Program-made: the position numbers and the translations under genes
In this document: positions 1 to 10,699 of the stretch, piece after piece
Layout of the letters: every line of letters begins with the position of its first letter
Position numbering within the stretch: the stretch's first letter is position 1
Notes under the pieces: generated by a model
Told to the model about the DNA's origin: nothing
The model's database searches: none
The model's input: the letters and a program-made list of their open reading frames with translations, nothing else
Assembly (NCBI RefSeq): GCF_008728515.1
Contig: NC_044984.1
Location: 94,535,181-94,599,180 of the forward strand
Origin: Papio anubis
Lineage: Eukaryota; Chordata; Mammalia; Primates; Cercopithecidae
Length of the DNA stretch: 64,000 nt
Direction of reading: 5' to 3'

Positions 1-201
1 GGGACCGACTCGTGAGGCCAGCCCCCGGCGCCGGGGGCGACGAGATCCGGGGCCGCGACCTCTGCCCCGGCCAGAGCGGGGAAGTCCGAAGGTCGCCTCC
101 CGCACAGCCGCCATGCGCCGCCGCCCCCGAAGCCGCAGGCTGACTCCAGGGCCGGCTGGGGCGGAGGCTGACTGGCGCCGACGTCCAAGGCGCTCACTGA
201 C

Positions 202-245
202 CTGGAGAGGTGCTTAAGGATTTGTTTCTTGATGATCCCGGCCAT
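202..245 (-). CDS. BLTP3B: BLTP3B (UHRF1BP1L) first coding exon, partial gene
   Basis: Reading leftward from the ATG at 245-243, the sequence gives MAGIIKKQILKHLS plus the first two bases of an Arg codon, then a GT donor (GTCAGTG) at 201. This matches the N-terminus I recall for BLTP3B/UHRF1BP1L, a bridge-like lipid-transfer protein of the VPS13/chorein group that acts at endosomal membrane contacts. Such proteins start with an amphipathic segment that opens the lipid groove. The start context (GGCACCATGG) is a good Kozak match. Only this exon is inside the window; the gene continues past the left edge. A gene with this exon next to ACTR6 fits human 12q23.1. The donor is slightly non-consensus (GTCAGT, not GTAAGT). 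Identification rests on 14 residues plus synteny. Confidence 0.87.
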
Positions 246-470
246 GGTGCCGAGGCTGGAGTCGACGCGCTCTCGTACTGTTGCTCACTGCCTCCTCTCT
301 TCGTGGCCGTCTCCTCTCTGTCCCGGCTAGCCCGGCCACAGGAGAGGCGCTGATCGCTCACGACCGGGAGAGACGCGAGGCCCCGGCCAAGGCCACAGCC
401 GCCGCCGAGAACCCGGAGCATCGCGCTCAGGCCGCCACAGCCGCCGCGGGCGCCATCTTGGCTGCAGCAT
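246..470 (-). promoter_or_regulatory. BLTP3B 5'UTR and core promoter with YY1-type site
   Basis: This GC- and CpG-rich stretch lies just upstream of the BLTP3B ATG. On the minus strand, 450-462 reads CCAAGATGGCGCC, a strong match to the YY1 initiator-type element (AAGATGGCGGC) found near start sites of TATA-less housekeeping promoters. No TATA box is visible. The transcription start is probably near this element, giving a 5'UTR of about 200 bases, but the exact position cannot be read from sequence. Confidence 0.6.
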
Positions 471-600
471 CACCTAAGAGACTCGGGAGAGGGCGGGGGC
501 GGGGCGGCTCCAGGCGGGGCCGGCACGAGGCCGGGCGGGGCCAACGCCGGCTCTGGGCGGGGGCGGGAGGTTTGCGGCCCTGGCGCCAGGGTCCCTTTTA

Positions 601-778
601 GACATCGCGACACAAGGCCCTTGACTCCCAATCCACCAACCTTCTTGGCCTTAATACTCCCTCCTCCCTCCTTCCTCCCCTCCGCTGATGTTGTTCCTGC
701 CTCCATCGCTGATCCGTGGCTGATTTGTCTATGTCCTACTTCCCTTTTTCATTTCCTCAGACATTTTTTTTTTGCTTT
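601..778. other. Pyrimidine-rich intergenic spacer
   Basis: Single-copy-looking C/T-rich sequence between the CpG island and the first Alu. No gene, exon or repeat is recognised. Confidence 0.4.
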
Positions 779-1075
779 TTTTTTTTTTTTTTTTTTTTTT
801 TGAGGAGTCTCGCTCTGTCGCCCAGGCTGGAGTCCAGTGGTGCGATCTCGGCTCATTGCAACCTCCGCCTCCAGGGTTCAAGCGATTCTCCTGCTTCAGC
901 CTCCTGAGTAGCTGGGATTACAGGTGCGCACCACCACTGCCGGCAAATTTTTGTATTTTTATTAGAGACGAGGTTTCACCATATTGGCCAGTAGGTCTCG
1001 AACTCCTGACCTCCTGATCCACCCGCCTCGCCTCCCAAAGTGATGAGAGTACAGGCGTGAGCCACTGCACCCGGC
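779..1075 (-). mobile_element. Alu (AluS/Y type)
   Basis: Full length, reversed: T-rich tail at the left, GAGTCTCGCTCTGTCGCCC start, and TGCACCCGGCC at the right end. Confidence 0.93.
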
Positions 1076-1159
1076 CTCCTCAGAATGGTTTAAGTATCGG
1101 CCATTAACTCCTCTGCTTGCTTTGCTCTCTTGACCTACTCACCTTTCTTCATATTCTTC

Positions 1160-1200
1160 CTTCGGTTTTTCTTGTTTTTTTTTTTTTTTTTTTTTTTTTC
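1160..1200. repeat. Poly-T tract
   Basis: A run of about 25 T between 1176 and 1200 with no Alu body attached. It may be an orphan retroposon tail. Confidence 0.5.
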
Positions 1201-1260
1201 TTTTGCTAAGATATTCAGCCTTTCCCTTACCTGAATGTGGCAATTTAATGTTTCCCTTGG

Positions 1261-1543
1261 GCCGGGCGCGGTGGCTCACGCCTGTAATCCCAGCACTTTG
1301 GGAGGCCGAGGCGGGCGGATCACAAGGTCAGGAGATCGAGACCATGGTGAAACCCCGCCTCTACTAAAAATACAAAAAAGTAGCCGGGAGCGGTGGCAGG
1401 TGCCTGTAGTCCCAGCTACTTGGGAGGCTGAGGCAGGAGAATGGCAGGAACCCGGGAGGCGGAGCTTGCAGTGAGCCGAGATCGCGCCACTGCACTCCAG
1501 CCAGGGGGACAGAGCAAGACTCCGTCTCAAAAAAAAAAAAAAA
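1261..1543 (+). mobile_element. Alu (AluY-like)
   Basis: Full length with GGCCGGGCGCGGTGGCTCA start and A-tail. Flanks TTTCCCTTGG (1251-1260) and GTTTCCCTTGG (1544-1554) form the target-site duplication. Confidence 0.94.
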
Positions 1544-1589
1544 GTTTCCCTTGGTTATTGCTATCCTAAAGGAAGTAAAGGTTGACAAT

Positions 1590-1760
1590 GGTTCCTAATA
1601 GTCTAGGACCTAGGAATTAGAAGGCCTATAATTCAACTCCTGGCTCTGGTATTTTCTAGCTGTTATCCTGGGGAAAATAATTTCTTTACTTTTAGCTTCA
1701 TTTTAGTCATCTGTGAAATAGGTTAATCAGCAGCCTTACCCACTTCACTAGGTTGTACCT
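1590..1760 (+). repeat. MIR SINE fragment
   Basis: Weak but recognisable MIR core: CTGGCTCTGGTATTTTCTAGCTGT followed by a CATCTGTGAAATAGG-type stretch, interrupted by substitutions. Confidence 0.55.
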
Positions 1761-1892
1761 AAAGATGTAAATATCATATGAAAATTTCTGTAAGGAAGGA
1801 AGGAAATTGTTAAAATAGGGAAAACTATTATAATTCTACAGCTCTGCCCTACCCAGCCCCAAACAGAGCTAACATTTTCAGGGATTAAAATG

Positions 1893-2174
1893 ACTACTCC
1901 TGTCATCCCAGCACTTTGGGAGGCCGAGGCAGGCAGATCACTTGAGGTCAGGAGTTCAAGACCGGCCTGACCAACATGGTGAAACCCTGTCTCTACAAAA
2001 AATACAAAAATTAGCTGAGCGTAGTGGCGGGCGCCTGTAATCCCAGCTACTCAGGATGCTGAGGCAGAATTGCTTGAACCTGGGAGGCAAAGGTTGCAGT
2101 GAGCCGAGATCAAGCCACTGCACTCCAGCCTGGGCAACAGAGCTAGACTGTCTCAAAAAAAAAAAAAAAAAAAA
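1893..2174 (+). mobile_element. Alu, 5'-truncated
   Basis: Starts inside the left arm at TGTCATCCCAGCACTTTGGG and runs to an A-tail at 2156-2174. Confidence 0.92.
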
Positions 2175-2199
2175 TCACTCAGTGTTAAGTTTAGCCTAA

Positions 2200-2575
2200 A
2201 GCTACCTCCTTACATAATTGACTTTGGCCTAAAGGTTTATCTGTACATCATAAACTTACGAAAATAAGCAGAGGTATAAACCAACCATAGCCCACACCTG
2301 TGCCAATCACTGAGTTTTGGCCAAATGTAGCCAATTGTTCAGATTGTATTCAAATAAGGCAAACGCTGAGCTATAACCAATCCAGTTGTTTCTGTACCTC
2401 ACTTCCATTTTTTGGACCTCACTTTCCTTTTATTGTCCAGAAATCTTCTTCCAGCATGTGGCTGTGCTGGAATCTCTCTGAATCTGCTGTGATTATGGGG
2501 GCTGCCGGACTCACGAATTGTTTGTTGTTAAATTAAACTCCTTTAATTTGGCTGAAGTTTTTCTTTTAACATTAG
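2200..2575 (+). mobile_element. Solo LTR-like sequence, subfamily not named
   Basis: It shows LTR-like organisation: an upstream CCAAT-containing part (2300-2400), then a CTGTGATTATGGGGGCTGCC block and an ATTAAACTCC poly(A)-type signal near 2532. It resembles primate class I ERV LTR ends. I cannot name the subfamily and the left boundary is uncertain. Confidence 0.5.
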
Positions 2576-2747
2576 TGATATCTACAACAGGAAAAGAAAT
2601 TGTACCACCCTGAGGGATGTATTAGCAAGATGTGTGGTTGTACATCTTGGGGATTAGGTGGGAGGTAGTTTACATGTAGTCCAATAAGCTGGCCCTTTTT
2701 GAAGACTGGAAAGGATAGATGTGTAGATTGACTACACTCAACATTTT

Positions 2748-3018
2748 ATTTTTGAGGCAGAGTCTCACTCTGTTACTCAGGCTGGAGTGCAGCATCACGA
2801 TCTCGGCTCACTGCAACCTCTGCCTCCCAGGTTCAAGCAATTCTCCTGCCTCAGCCTCCCGATTAGCTGGGATTATCAGACTAATTTTTGTATTTTTAGT
2901 AGAGACGGGGTTTCACTATGTTGGCCAGGGTAGTCTCGAATTCCTGACCTCATGTGATCGGCCCACCTCAGCCTCCCAAAGTGTTGGGATTACAGGCGTC
3001 AGCCACCACACCCGGCCA
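2748..3018 (-). mobile_element. Alu (AluS)
   Basis: Reversed copy with a small internal deletion around 2868-2885 (GATTATCAGACTAATTTTTG). It is flanked by ACTACACTCAACATTTAT at 2730-2747 and 3019-3036, a clear target duplication. Confidence 0.92.
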
Positions 3019-3179
3019 ACTACACTCAACATTTATCATAGATTATAAACCAGGCACTGTTCAAGTATCCTGGGGTTGCCTTAATAAAAACAAAAAAACT
3101 CTGTTCCTGCCATCAGAGTTAACGGCCTGGCTTGGAAGGCAGATTCATGTTACTTAGATCTTCATTTCTGTTAGTAGAC

Positions 3180-3310
3180 TCTGGTTCAAATGCTGGCCAC
3201 TTTGTGACTGTGTAAACTTCATCTAATTAATCTTTCTCAGTTTCAGTGATCTCATGTGTTAAGAGATAATATTATTAGTACCTACTGTTTAACAAATTCC
3301 CTAATATATA
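3180..3310 (+). repeat. MIR SINE fragment
   Basis: MIR-like core: CTGGTTCAAATGCTGGCCACTT then CTCAGTTTCAGTGATCTCAT. Confidence 0.55.
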
Positions 3311-3779
3311 CCAAGCTCAATAAAGCTAGATATTAATAACTTTACCAAAAACAAGCAAAGTGTTATAAGAACACAGAGGAAGGAGTAATTCATTTGGCGA
3401 CAGACTTATAGTGGAGGTATTATTTCAAAGATGTGAATAAATCCATTTAATTTTTTTAAAAGAATGGACCCTGATATCAAAGGCTTGAATTTAAAACTGA
3501 AGCAGGTTTCCCTGACTTCACTCACAGGACTAACAGCAATGCACGAAGTACACAGGGGTGTGACTCATCTGTTCGGCCACCGAGCACACACAAACCCCTT
3601 ACAGGAGGAGGAGCACACAGATGGGCAAGTGCAGAAGCTGGGGCAAGCACTTTTGGACTCTGGCCCCATGGTAGCGTCTAGGGGTGGGTACCTGCAACTC
3701 CTGAAGCCCAAGTGGGCATGTGTTACACTGCACTCTTTTAGGTTTGTTGTCCACAGGTGGCTTAAGTGTTAACCAGCTC

Positions 3780-4300
3780 AGTGCCCTCTTAGTATCCAGG
3801 TCCTTGCCAGGCATCCAGAAAGAATCTGGTCACACACGGACTTGAAGGATGGTGAATGTGGGGGTTTTATTGAGTGGTGGAGGTGGCTCTCAACGGGATG
3901 GATGGGAAGCAAGAAAGGTGATAGAGTGGGAAGATGATCTTCCCCTGGAGTTTGGCCACCCAGTGGCCAATCTCCTCTGACCGCCCCCGAGAGGAACTCC
4001 TCTTGGAGTTCAGTCACTACTTCTCTCTGCTGTACTGTTCCGCCGTTCTTCTGCTCTTCTGTTCATCTCCTTGTCTGCTTGTCTGATTGTGAAGCCTGGG
4101 GTTTGGGGTTTCTATGCATACAAGATAGGGGGGTGTGGCAGGCCAAAACGCAACTTTTGAGCACAAAAACAGAAATGCCTGTTCCCATTTAGGGTTGCGT
4201 GTTTCCAGGCTTGAGAGTAGGTCGTTTGCCAGGGAACTACCTTCTTCTACCCAGTATTTCCGTCTCCTGTCCATATCAAAACCTAACTCTGCAGATATTT
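3780..4300 (-). mobile_element. LTR, class I ERV type, reversed
   Basis: On the minus strand an AATAAAACCCCCACATTC poly(A)-signal/R-region lies near 3866-3880, after about 400 bp of U3-like sequence. The 85-codon frame inside (4017-4274, minus) is LTR sequence, not a gene. The sequence resembles a common primate class I LTR, but I do not assign a subfamily. Confidence 0.6.
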
Positions 4301-4311
4301 GTAGCTATGTT

Positions 4312-4795
4312 GGTTGTGGTAGGGTGACTCCCAAATTGGGGTTCCTGCCTTCTGCAGAAAAGAATTCAAGACCAAGCTGACAGAGTAAAGTGAAACCAAG
4401 TTTATTAAGAAAGTAAAGAAATAAAAGGATAGCTACCCCATAAGCAGAGTAGCAGCATGGGCTGCCCAACTATACTTATGGTTATTTCTTGATTATATGC
4501 TAAACAAAAGGTACATTATTCATGAGTTTTCTAATAAGGGTGCAGGGAGTTCCTGGAACTCAAAGTTCCTCCCCCTTTCAGATTATATAGGGTCATTTCT
4601 CCATGTTACCATGGCATTTGTAAACTGTCATGGCCCTGATGGGAGTTTCTTTAGTATGCAAATACATTATAATTAGTGTTTAGTGAGCAGTGAGGATGAC
4701 CAGAGGTCACTTTCATGACCATTTTTGTTTTGATGGGTTTTGGCCAGCTTCTTTACCTCATCCTGTTTTATCATTGACAAAGAAAAAAGTCAAAA
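4312..4795 (-). mobile_element. Second LTR-type repeat, reversed
   Basis: On the minus strand, AATAAACTTGGTTTCACTTT (around 4390-4408) is an LTR-type poly(A) signal, followed by GGTCTTGAATTCTTTTCTGC. The body has the familiar TTTGTAAACTGTCATGGC segment on plus. It abuts the 3780-4300 LTR, so the two may be one composite element. Confidence 0.6.
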
Positions 4796-4799
4796 TATT

Positions 4800-5172
4800 T
4801 TACCCCAAAACGTATTCCTTTGCCATATTTTGAAATGGCCCAAAGCCATCTTTGTGGGGGAACATTTGTGTCTATAAAGAATCTCTATTAACATAGCTAG
4901 GTCTTTTTCTTACAGGCCCTCTCAATCCTAAAGAGATTAACTAAGAATCTAGCACCTTTTAAAGGTCCAAATAGGAAACATTTATCATCTATTGTCTCTA
5001 AGGGCAGCCACATTAAGACTTCAAAAGAACCTTGGTCTCCACAATCTTTTATCTTAACCAGAAAGAACATCAAGGTCTTTAGACAAACTCAACCAATTGT
5101 CAACCAGAAAATGTTTAAATTTACCTATAGCCTGGAAGATCCTCTCCTTTGACTTGTCTCATCTTTCTGGAA
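4800..5172 (+). mobile_element. Left part of an LTR split by two Alus
   Basis: The sequence runs through AACCAGAAAATGTTTAAATT and stops at the Alu target site AACCAATGTATTTCTT. It resumes at 5795 with the TATA and poly(A) parts of the same LTR. Confidence 0.55.
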
Positions 5173-5186
5173 CAAACCAATGTATT

Positions 5187-5488
5187 TCTTTTTTTCTTTT
5201 TTTTTTTTTGAGATGGAGTCTCGCTCTGTTGCCAGACTGGAGTGTAGTGGCGCGATCCCAGCTCACTGCAACCCCCACCTCCCGGCTTCAACCGATTCTC
5301 CTGCCTCAGCCTCCCAGGTAGCTGGGACTACAGGCGCACACCACTACATCCAGCTAATTTTTGTATTTTCAGTAGAGACAGGGTTTCATCATGTTGGCCA
5401 GGATGGTCTCAATCTCCTGACCTCATGATCTGCCCTCCTCAGCCTCCCAAAGTGCTGGGATTACAGGCGTGAGCCACCGTGCCTGGCC
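5187..5488 (-). mobile_element. Alu, first of a stacked pair
   Basis: Full-length reversed Alu flanked by AAACCAATGTATTT on both sides (5174-5187 and 5489-5502). Confidence 0.93.
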
Positions 5489-5499
5489 AAACCAATGTA

Positions 5500-5794
5500 T
5501 TTTTTTTTTTCTTTGAGATGGAGTCTCACTCTGTCACCCAGGCTAGAGTACAGTAGTGCAATCTTGGCTCACTGCAACCTCTGGCTCCTGGGTTCAAGCA
5601 ATTCTTCTGCCTCAGCCTCCCAAGTAGCTGGGACTACAGGTGCATGCCACCACACCCAGCTAATTTTTTGTATTTTTAGTAGAGACTGGGTTTCACCATA
5701 TTGGCCAGGCTGGTCTTGAACTCCTGACCTCATGATCCGCCTGCCTCAGCCTCCAAAGTGCTGGGATTATAGGCGTCAGCCACCACGCCCAACC
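5500..5794 (-). mobile_element. Alu, second of a stacked pair
   Basis: Full-length reversed Alu sharing the target sequence AAACCAATGTATTT with its neighbour; the third target copy is at 5795-5808. The body differs from the first Alu at many positions, so it is a separate insertion rather than a tandem copy. Confidence 0.93.
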
Positions 5795-5995
5795 AAACCA
5801 ATGTATTTCTTAAATGTATTTGATTGATATCTGTGCCTCCCTAAAATGTATAAAACCAAGCTGCACTCCTACCACCTTGGGCACATGTTCTCACGACCTC
5901 CTGAGCTGTGTTTCATGGGCCATGGTCACTCATATTTCACTCAGAATAAATATCTTCAGATAGTTTATAGACTTTGATTCTTTTTGTCCACAAGG
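5795..5995 (+). mobile_element. Right part of the Alu-split LTR
   Basis: Contains GTATAAAACCAAGCTGCACTC (TATA region near 5849), CACCTTGGGCACATGTTCTC and an AATAAATATCTTC poly(A) region near 5945, the order expected of an LTR U3-R boundary on the plus strand. Confidence 0.6.
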
Positions 5996-6101
5996 GTAGT
6001 TTGAAATTAGCCATAATGACAGTATTTACAACACAGAAAGCAGGGCTTTTTCTCCTAGAGATCTAGTTGTTAAACATTCACCAGACAAGACTATGAGTTT
6101 C

Positions 6102-6399
6102 GGCCAGGCGCAGTGGCTCAGGCCTATAATCCCAACACTTTGGGAGGCCCAGGCAGGTGGATCACTTGAGGTCAGGAGTTAGAGACCAGTTTGGCCAACA
6201 TGGTGAAACTCCGTCTCTACTAAAAATACAAAAATTAGCTGGGCATGGTGGCGGGTGCCTGTAATCCCAGCTACTTGGGAGGCCGAGTCAGAAGAATTGC
6301 TTGAACCCAGGAGGTGGAGGTTGTAGTGAGCCAAGATTGCGCCACTACACTCTAGCCTGGGCAACAAGAGCAGAACGCCGTCTCAAAAAAAAAAAAAAG
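6102..6399 (+). mobile_element. Alu
   Basis: Full length, GGCCAGGCGCAGTGGCTCA start and A-tail. Confidence 0.93.
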
Positions 6400-6942
6400 G
6401 GTTGGAGGGAGATGAGTTCGTAAATGTAAATATATGGACATCATTTTATAGGAAATAGTGAGTCCTGAAGACCTCTATGATGGGTAAATTGGGGAAGATG
6501 TTCATATTTCTGAGTTAGAAAAATATTTACAGACAATTATGCTGTCAGTTCAGAGGATGGAGAATAGAATGGAGGCAGAAAGGGCATTGAGAAGGTGGTG
6601 GCATTATTTCAGGTGAGAGGTAAGACAGTATCATTAGAGGTGAAAGAAGGTAAAGCACATATGCTAGAGATTAAATCAAGGATAAACACTGAGGGTAATT
6701 GAGGTTTTTGCTTGGGGCACACTACTAGTTAAGTAATATAGTTGGACAGGCAGTTTTGGAGATAAGATCCTGCTGAATTTCTTGCTGTTAAGGCTTTCTG
6801 AGGATTTCTCAGTGGAAATTTTGTAAAGTTATAGTTTTGGGTGGAAATTCCGGTTTACGAATAATGGTAGCTGAAGCCAAGAACAAGAATAATCTTGATC
6901 AAAGGGTATGTAAGTCATGAGGAAAGGAAAAAGAAACTTAAA
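6400..6942. other. Intergenic stretch without a recognised feature
   Basis: AT-rich sequence with no convincing frame or exon. The part near 6520-6680 resembles old interspersed-repeat DNA, but I cannot name a family. Confidence 0.3.
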
Positions 6943-7238
6943 TCTTTTTTTTTTTTTTTTTAAGATGGAGTCTGGCTCTGTTGCCCAGGCTGGAGTGCAG
7001 TGGCGCAATCTAGGCTCACAGCAACCTCTGCCTCCTGGGCAATTCTCCTGCCTCAGCCTCCTGAGTAGCTGGGACAACAAGAGAGTCCCACCATGCCCAG
7101 CTAATTTTTTGTATTTTTAGTAGAGACGGGGTCTCACCATGTTGGCCAGGCTGGTGTCAAACTCCTGACCTCAGGTGATCCGTCTGCCTTGGCCTCCCAA
7201 AGTGCTGGGATTACAGGCGTGAGCCAGCACGCCTGGTC
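6943..7238 (-). mobile_element. Alu with small internal deletion
   Basis: Reversed copy; the GGTTCAAGC stretch before CAATTCTCCTGCC (7041) is lost. Confidence 0.92.
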
Positions 7239-7613
7239 TGAAAATAGCATATTTTAAAGGATGAAAGATAAATAGAAACGATGGCTGCTCTATGATGTAA
7301 GATTTATAAAATATTCTTTACTTGATTGGAGTAAGAGATCTTATAACTTTTGTTTTGTTTTGGGAAGGGTTTTTAGACTTTATAACTTAACTGGAGAAAA
7401 TAGAATGACTATGAGAAAGAAAAGTAGCTCAGAGCAGTCTGGAAAATGTGAGGTATATAAAATGTATTAGACCCAGAGAGACACGAGAATAAGACATAAG
7501 TCACATTCTCCCACCCATGTCTAGGGTTGTTTAAAGGCATTTTGGTTTTTTATCTCTTACTCTGTAGTTTCCAGACTAGCTAACAAATTACTTAAAATGT
7601 TTATTTTTGTTTT

Positions 7614-7909
7614 GTTTTTTTTTATTTTGAGACAGAGTCTTGCTGTGACACCCAGGCTGGAATGCAATGGCGTGATTTCGGCTCACTGCAACCTCCGTTT
7701 CCCAGGTTCAAGTGATTCTCCTGCCTCAGCCTCCCAAGTAGATGAGACTACAGGCACATGCCACCACACCTGGCTAATTTTTGTATTTTTAGTAGAGGCG
7801 GAGTTTCACCATGTTGGCCAGGCTGGTCTCGAACTCTTGATCTCAAGTGATCCACCCGCCTCAGCCTCCCCAAGTGCTGGGATTACAGGTGTGAGCCACC
7901 CAGCCTAGC
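7614..7909 (-). mobile_element. Alu
   Basis: Reversed full-length copy with TTGCTGTGACACCCAGGCTGG in the tail-proximal arm. Flanks CAAATTACTTAAAATG (7584-7599) and CAAATGACTTAAAATG (7911-7926) are its target duplication. Confidence 0.93.
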
Positions 7910-8065
7910 CCAAATGACTTAAAATGTTACCACAAGTTGCACAGTATACCCTCATTCACTATCTTCATGTTCCTGGATTTTCTGTTACAAAGAACAACAT
8001 ATAGCCAATAAATAGCTTATGTTATTTTAATGAACCAATTTAAAGTCTTGGTAAGCAATTTAAGA

Positions 8066-8361
8066 ATTTTTTTGAGATGGAGTTTCACTCTTGTTGCCCA
8101 GGCTGGAGTGCAATGGTGCGATCTTGGCTCACAGCAACCTCTGCCTTCTGGGTTCCAGCAATTCTCCTGCCTCAGCCTCCCGAGTAGCAGGGATGACAGG
8201 CGCCCCCCACCATGTCTAGCTAAAATTTTTTTTGTATTTTTAGTAGAGAGGGTGTTTCACTGTGTGGACCAGGCTGGTCTCGAACTCTTGACCTCAAGTG
8301 ATCCATCCGCCTCAGCCTCCCAAATTGCTGGAATTATGGGTGTGAGCCACCATGCCTGGCC
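8066..8361 (-). mobile_element. Alu
   Basis: Reversed copy with AGGCGCCCCCCACCATG. Confidence 0.92.
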
Positions 8362-8388
8362 CTCTTTTCCTTTAAAAACCTACTTGTG

Positions 8389-8690
8389 GCCAGGCCAGGT
8401 TTGTTGGCTCCTCCTTGTAATCCCAGCACTTTGGGAGGCTGAGGTGGGTGGATTTCTTGAGCCCAGGGGTTCAAGACCAGCTTGGGCAATATGGTAAAAC
8501 CCTGCCTGACTCTATAAAAAAAATACAAAAATTAGCCAGGAGTGGTGGTTTGAGCCTGTAGCCCCAGCTATTTAGGAGGCTGAGGAGGGAGGATTGCTTG
8601 AGCCTAGCAGGTCAAGGCTGCAGTGAGCAATGATCATGCCACTGCACTCCACCTTGGGCGACAGCAAGACACTGTCTCAATAAAAACCCC
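8389..8690 (+). mobile_element. Alu, old and diverged (AluJ-like)
   Basis: Diverged head GGCCAGGCCAGGTTTGTTGG and J-type GAGCCCAGGGGTTCAAGACCAG. Confidence 0.9.
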
Positions 8691-8825
8691 AAAAACCAAC
8701 AAAACAAACCAACTGTAACTGCTGCTAGTTGGAGCATATATTCAAGGAAACTTAAATCTATGTCTTCAGGGTTGCAATTCTCAAACTTGGCTCAAAGAAA
8801 CTTTCCACTGTGAAAATAATTAACT

Positions 8826-9122
8826 CTGGCTGTACATGGTGGCTCATGCCTGTAATCCCACCTCTTTGAGAGGCTGAGGTGGGAGGATTGCTTGAGCTCA
8901 GGAGTTGAAGACCAGCCTGGGCAACATGGTGAAACCTAGTCTCTACAAACAATAAAAAAAAATTAGTTAGGTGTGGTGGCTCACACCTGAGGTCCCAACG
9001 ACTGGGGAGGCTGAGGCAGGAGGATCACTTGATCTCACAGGCCTCAGTGAGTTGAGATCATGCCACTGCAATTCAGCCTGGGCATCAGAGAAAGACCCTG
9101 TCTCAATTTTTTAAAAAAGAAA
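8826..9122 (+). mobile_element. Alu, old and diverged (AluJ-like)
   Basis: CTGGCTGTACATGGTGGCTC head, GCTTGAGCTCAGGAGTTGAAG, and a degraded tail ending in AAAAAAGAAAAAGAAAA. Confidence 0.9.
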
Positions 9123-9348
9123 AAGAAAATAACTCCAAATATGAATTGTTGGAACTTTAAAATATTCTCAGCCTTAAAGGAATATGATTTTAGCACCTGA
9201 ATCAAAAACAAAACAAAACAAAAAACAGGCAGTTACAACCTAGGCAGCTGTAGCCTTTGTTTCTCTGATATAGATTAGCCTTATTCTTTACCTACATTGT
9301 TTTGTAAAATGTTGTAAATAACAGAACAACTCTCGGGAAGCCTCTTTG

Positions 9349-9430
9349 TTTGAGACAGGGTCTTGCTCTGTCACCTAGGCTGGAGTTTTGTGGCACGATC
9401 TCTTCTCATTGCAACCTCCAATTCCCAGAG
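9349..9430 (-). mobile_element. Alu monomer fragment
   Basis: Only GAGACAGGGTCTTGCTCTGTC through ATTGCAACCTCCAATTCCC is present; the sequence then leaves the Alu consensus. Confidence 0.75.
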
Positions 9431-10110
9431 TTGTCCCTCTACCTTCCTACCCCAACCCTTCTTCATGGAGCTCACCTGGGCCCTTGCCCCTCCTCAGCCC
9501 CACATTTCTACTGAGTATAAAGAGATACCCCCTTTATTTGTCTGACTTTGGAATCTTCACCTCTGGGCCATAGCCATTCTGGGCTCTGCCCCCTTTTGTA
9601 CACAAAGCCTTCGTCTTCTTAGGAAAATGACCAGGTTCTGCCCATAAAAGTATCCTACCCGAAAGGGAGGTGGAGAGAGAGTGTCTCATGGAAAATCACA
9701 GAAACACATTTCTTTGCATTTGAATGCTTCCAGGACCTCACTTTGGCAGCAAACCTACTCTGGGTTAGACCCCAGCATCGTTAGCCTTTTTGTGCCATGG
9801 ACTTCTTTGGTATCTGAGGAAGCCTATGGACTGCTCGGAATAGATTTTTTTTTTTTAAGTGTACAAAATACAGAGAGCAATGGAAATAAATCATATCAAA
9901 ATAAAGTTTATGAAAATATTTGTGATATTACATGATATGCTTTATTGGCACATTAAAGAACAAGATCCAAAGTTGGGTCTAATTACTATAATTTCGAGGT
10001 AATGATGAGCAAAAATGCTATCTCAAGATGTCTGCAACAGCTGCAGTGTAATATGAGAATATCTGTGATTTCTGTTAGTAACAAAGTAACAGGTGCTGCT
10101 AACACTGATG
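9431..10110. other. Non-genic DNA, probably ancient repeat
   Basis: The part at 9780-10090 (TTTGTGCCATGGACTTCTTT, then AT-rich sequence) resembles an old repeat found dispersed in mammalian genomes; family not named. No coding frame here has exon signals. Confidence 0.35.
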
Positions 10111-10221
10111 AGGTTTGTTCCTAGCAACATTCACCATGGAAGGAAAAGCTAAATTTCAATTAAAGTTTAGAAAAAATCAAATGCAATCGCCCTCCTCCCA
10201 TCTTTCTCATTTTTTAAAATT

Positions 10222-10397
10222 TTTTAAATTTATTTTTAGGCAGGCTCTTGCTCTGTTGCCCAGGCTGGAGCGCAGTGGCACAATCATGGCTCACTGCAGC
10301 CTCAACCTCCTGGGCTCAAGCAATCCTCCCACCTGAGCCTTCTAAATAGCTGGAACCCCAGGTGTGCACCACCACACCTGGCTAATTTTTTAAGATT
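10222..10397 (-). mobile_element. AluJ left part, interrupted by a younger Alu
   Basis: AluJ features (CAATCATGGCTCACTGCAGC, GGGCTCAAGCAATCC). It stops at CTAATTTTTTAAG where the next Alu is inserted. Confidence 0.88.
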
Positions 10398-10406
10398 TAT
10401 TAATTT

Positions 10407-10695
10407 TTTTGAGACAGAGTTTCACCCTTGTCGCCCAGGCTGGAGTGCAATGGCACGATCTTGGCTCACTGCAACCTCTGCCTCCCAGGTTCAAGTGATT
10501 ATCCTGCCTCAGCTTCCCAAGTAGCTGGGATTACAGGCACGTGCCACCATGCCCAGCTAATTTTTGCATTTTTAGTAGAGACGGAGTTTCACCATGTTGC
10601 CCAGGCTGGTCTTGAACTCCTGACCTCAGGTGATCCACCCGCCTAAGCCTCCTGAAGTGTTGGGATTGCAGGCGTGAGCCACCGAGCTGGGTCTT
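10407..10695 (-). mobile_element. Alu (AluS) inserted beside or in an AluJ
   Basis: Reversed full-length copy ending in CCACCGAGCTGGGTC. Confidence 0.92.
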
Positions 10696-10699
10696 TTTT

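Larger units (their letters stand above)
1..600. promoter_or_regulatory. CpG island at the BLTP3B 5' end
   Basis: CpG dinucleotides are dense across the whole stretch, with GC boxes such as GGGCGGGGC around 490-560, and drop sharply after about 605. It covers the BLTP3B first exon, the start of intron 1 and the upstream promoter, typical of a broadly expressed gene. Open frames here in either direction are composition-driven. Confidence 0.75.

Noticed and set aside
281..601. 106-codon plus frame and minus frames in the BLTP3B CpG island
   Set aside because: Compositional open frames in GC-rich promoter DNA; the true BLTP3B reading frame is the short one starting at 245.
8030..8497. 155-codon and many 60-110-codon frames with LECSGAISAHCNL or SVAQAGVQW phrases
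   Set aside because: Those phrases are translations of reversed Alu sequence and recur at dozens of places; not genes.
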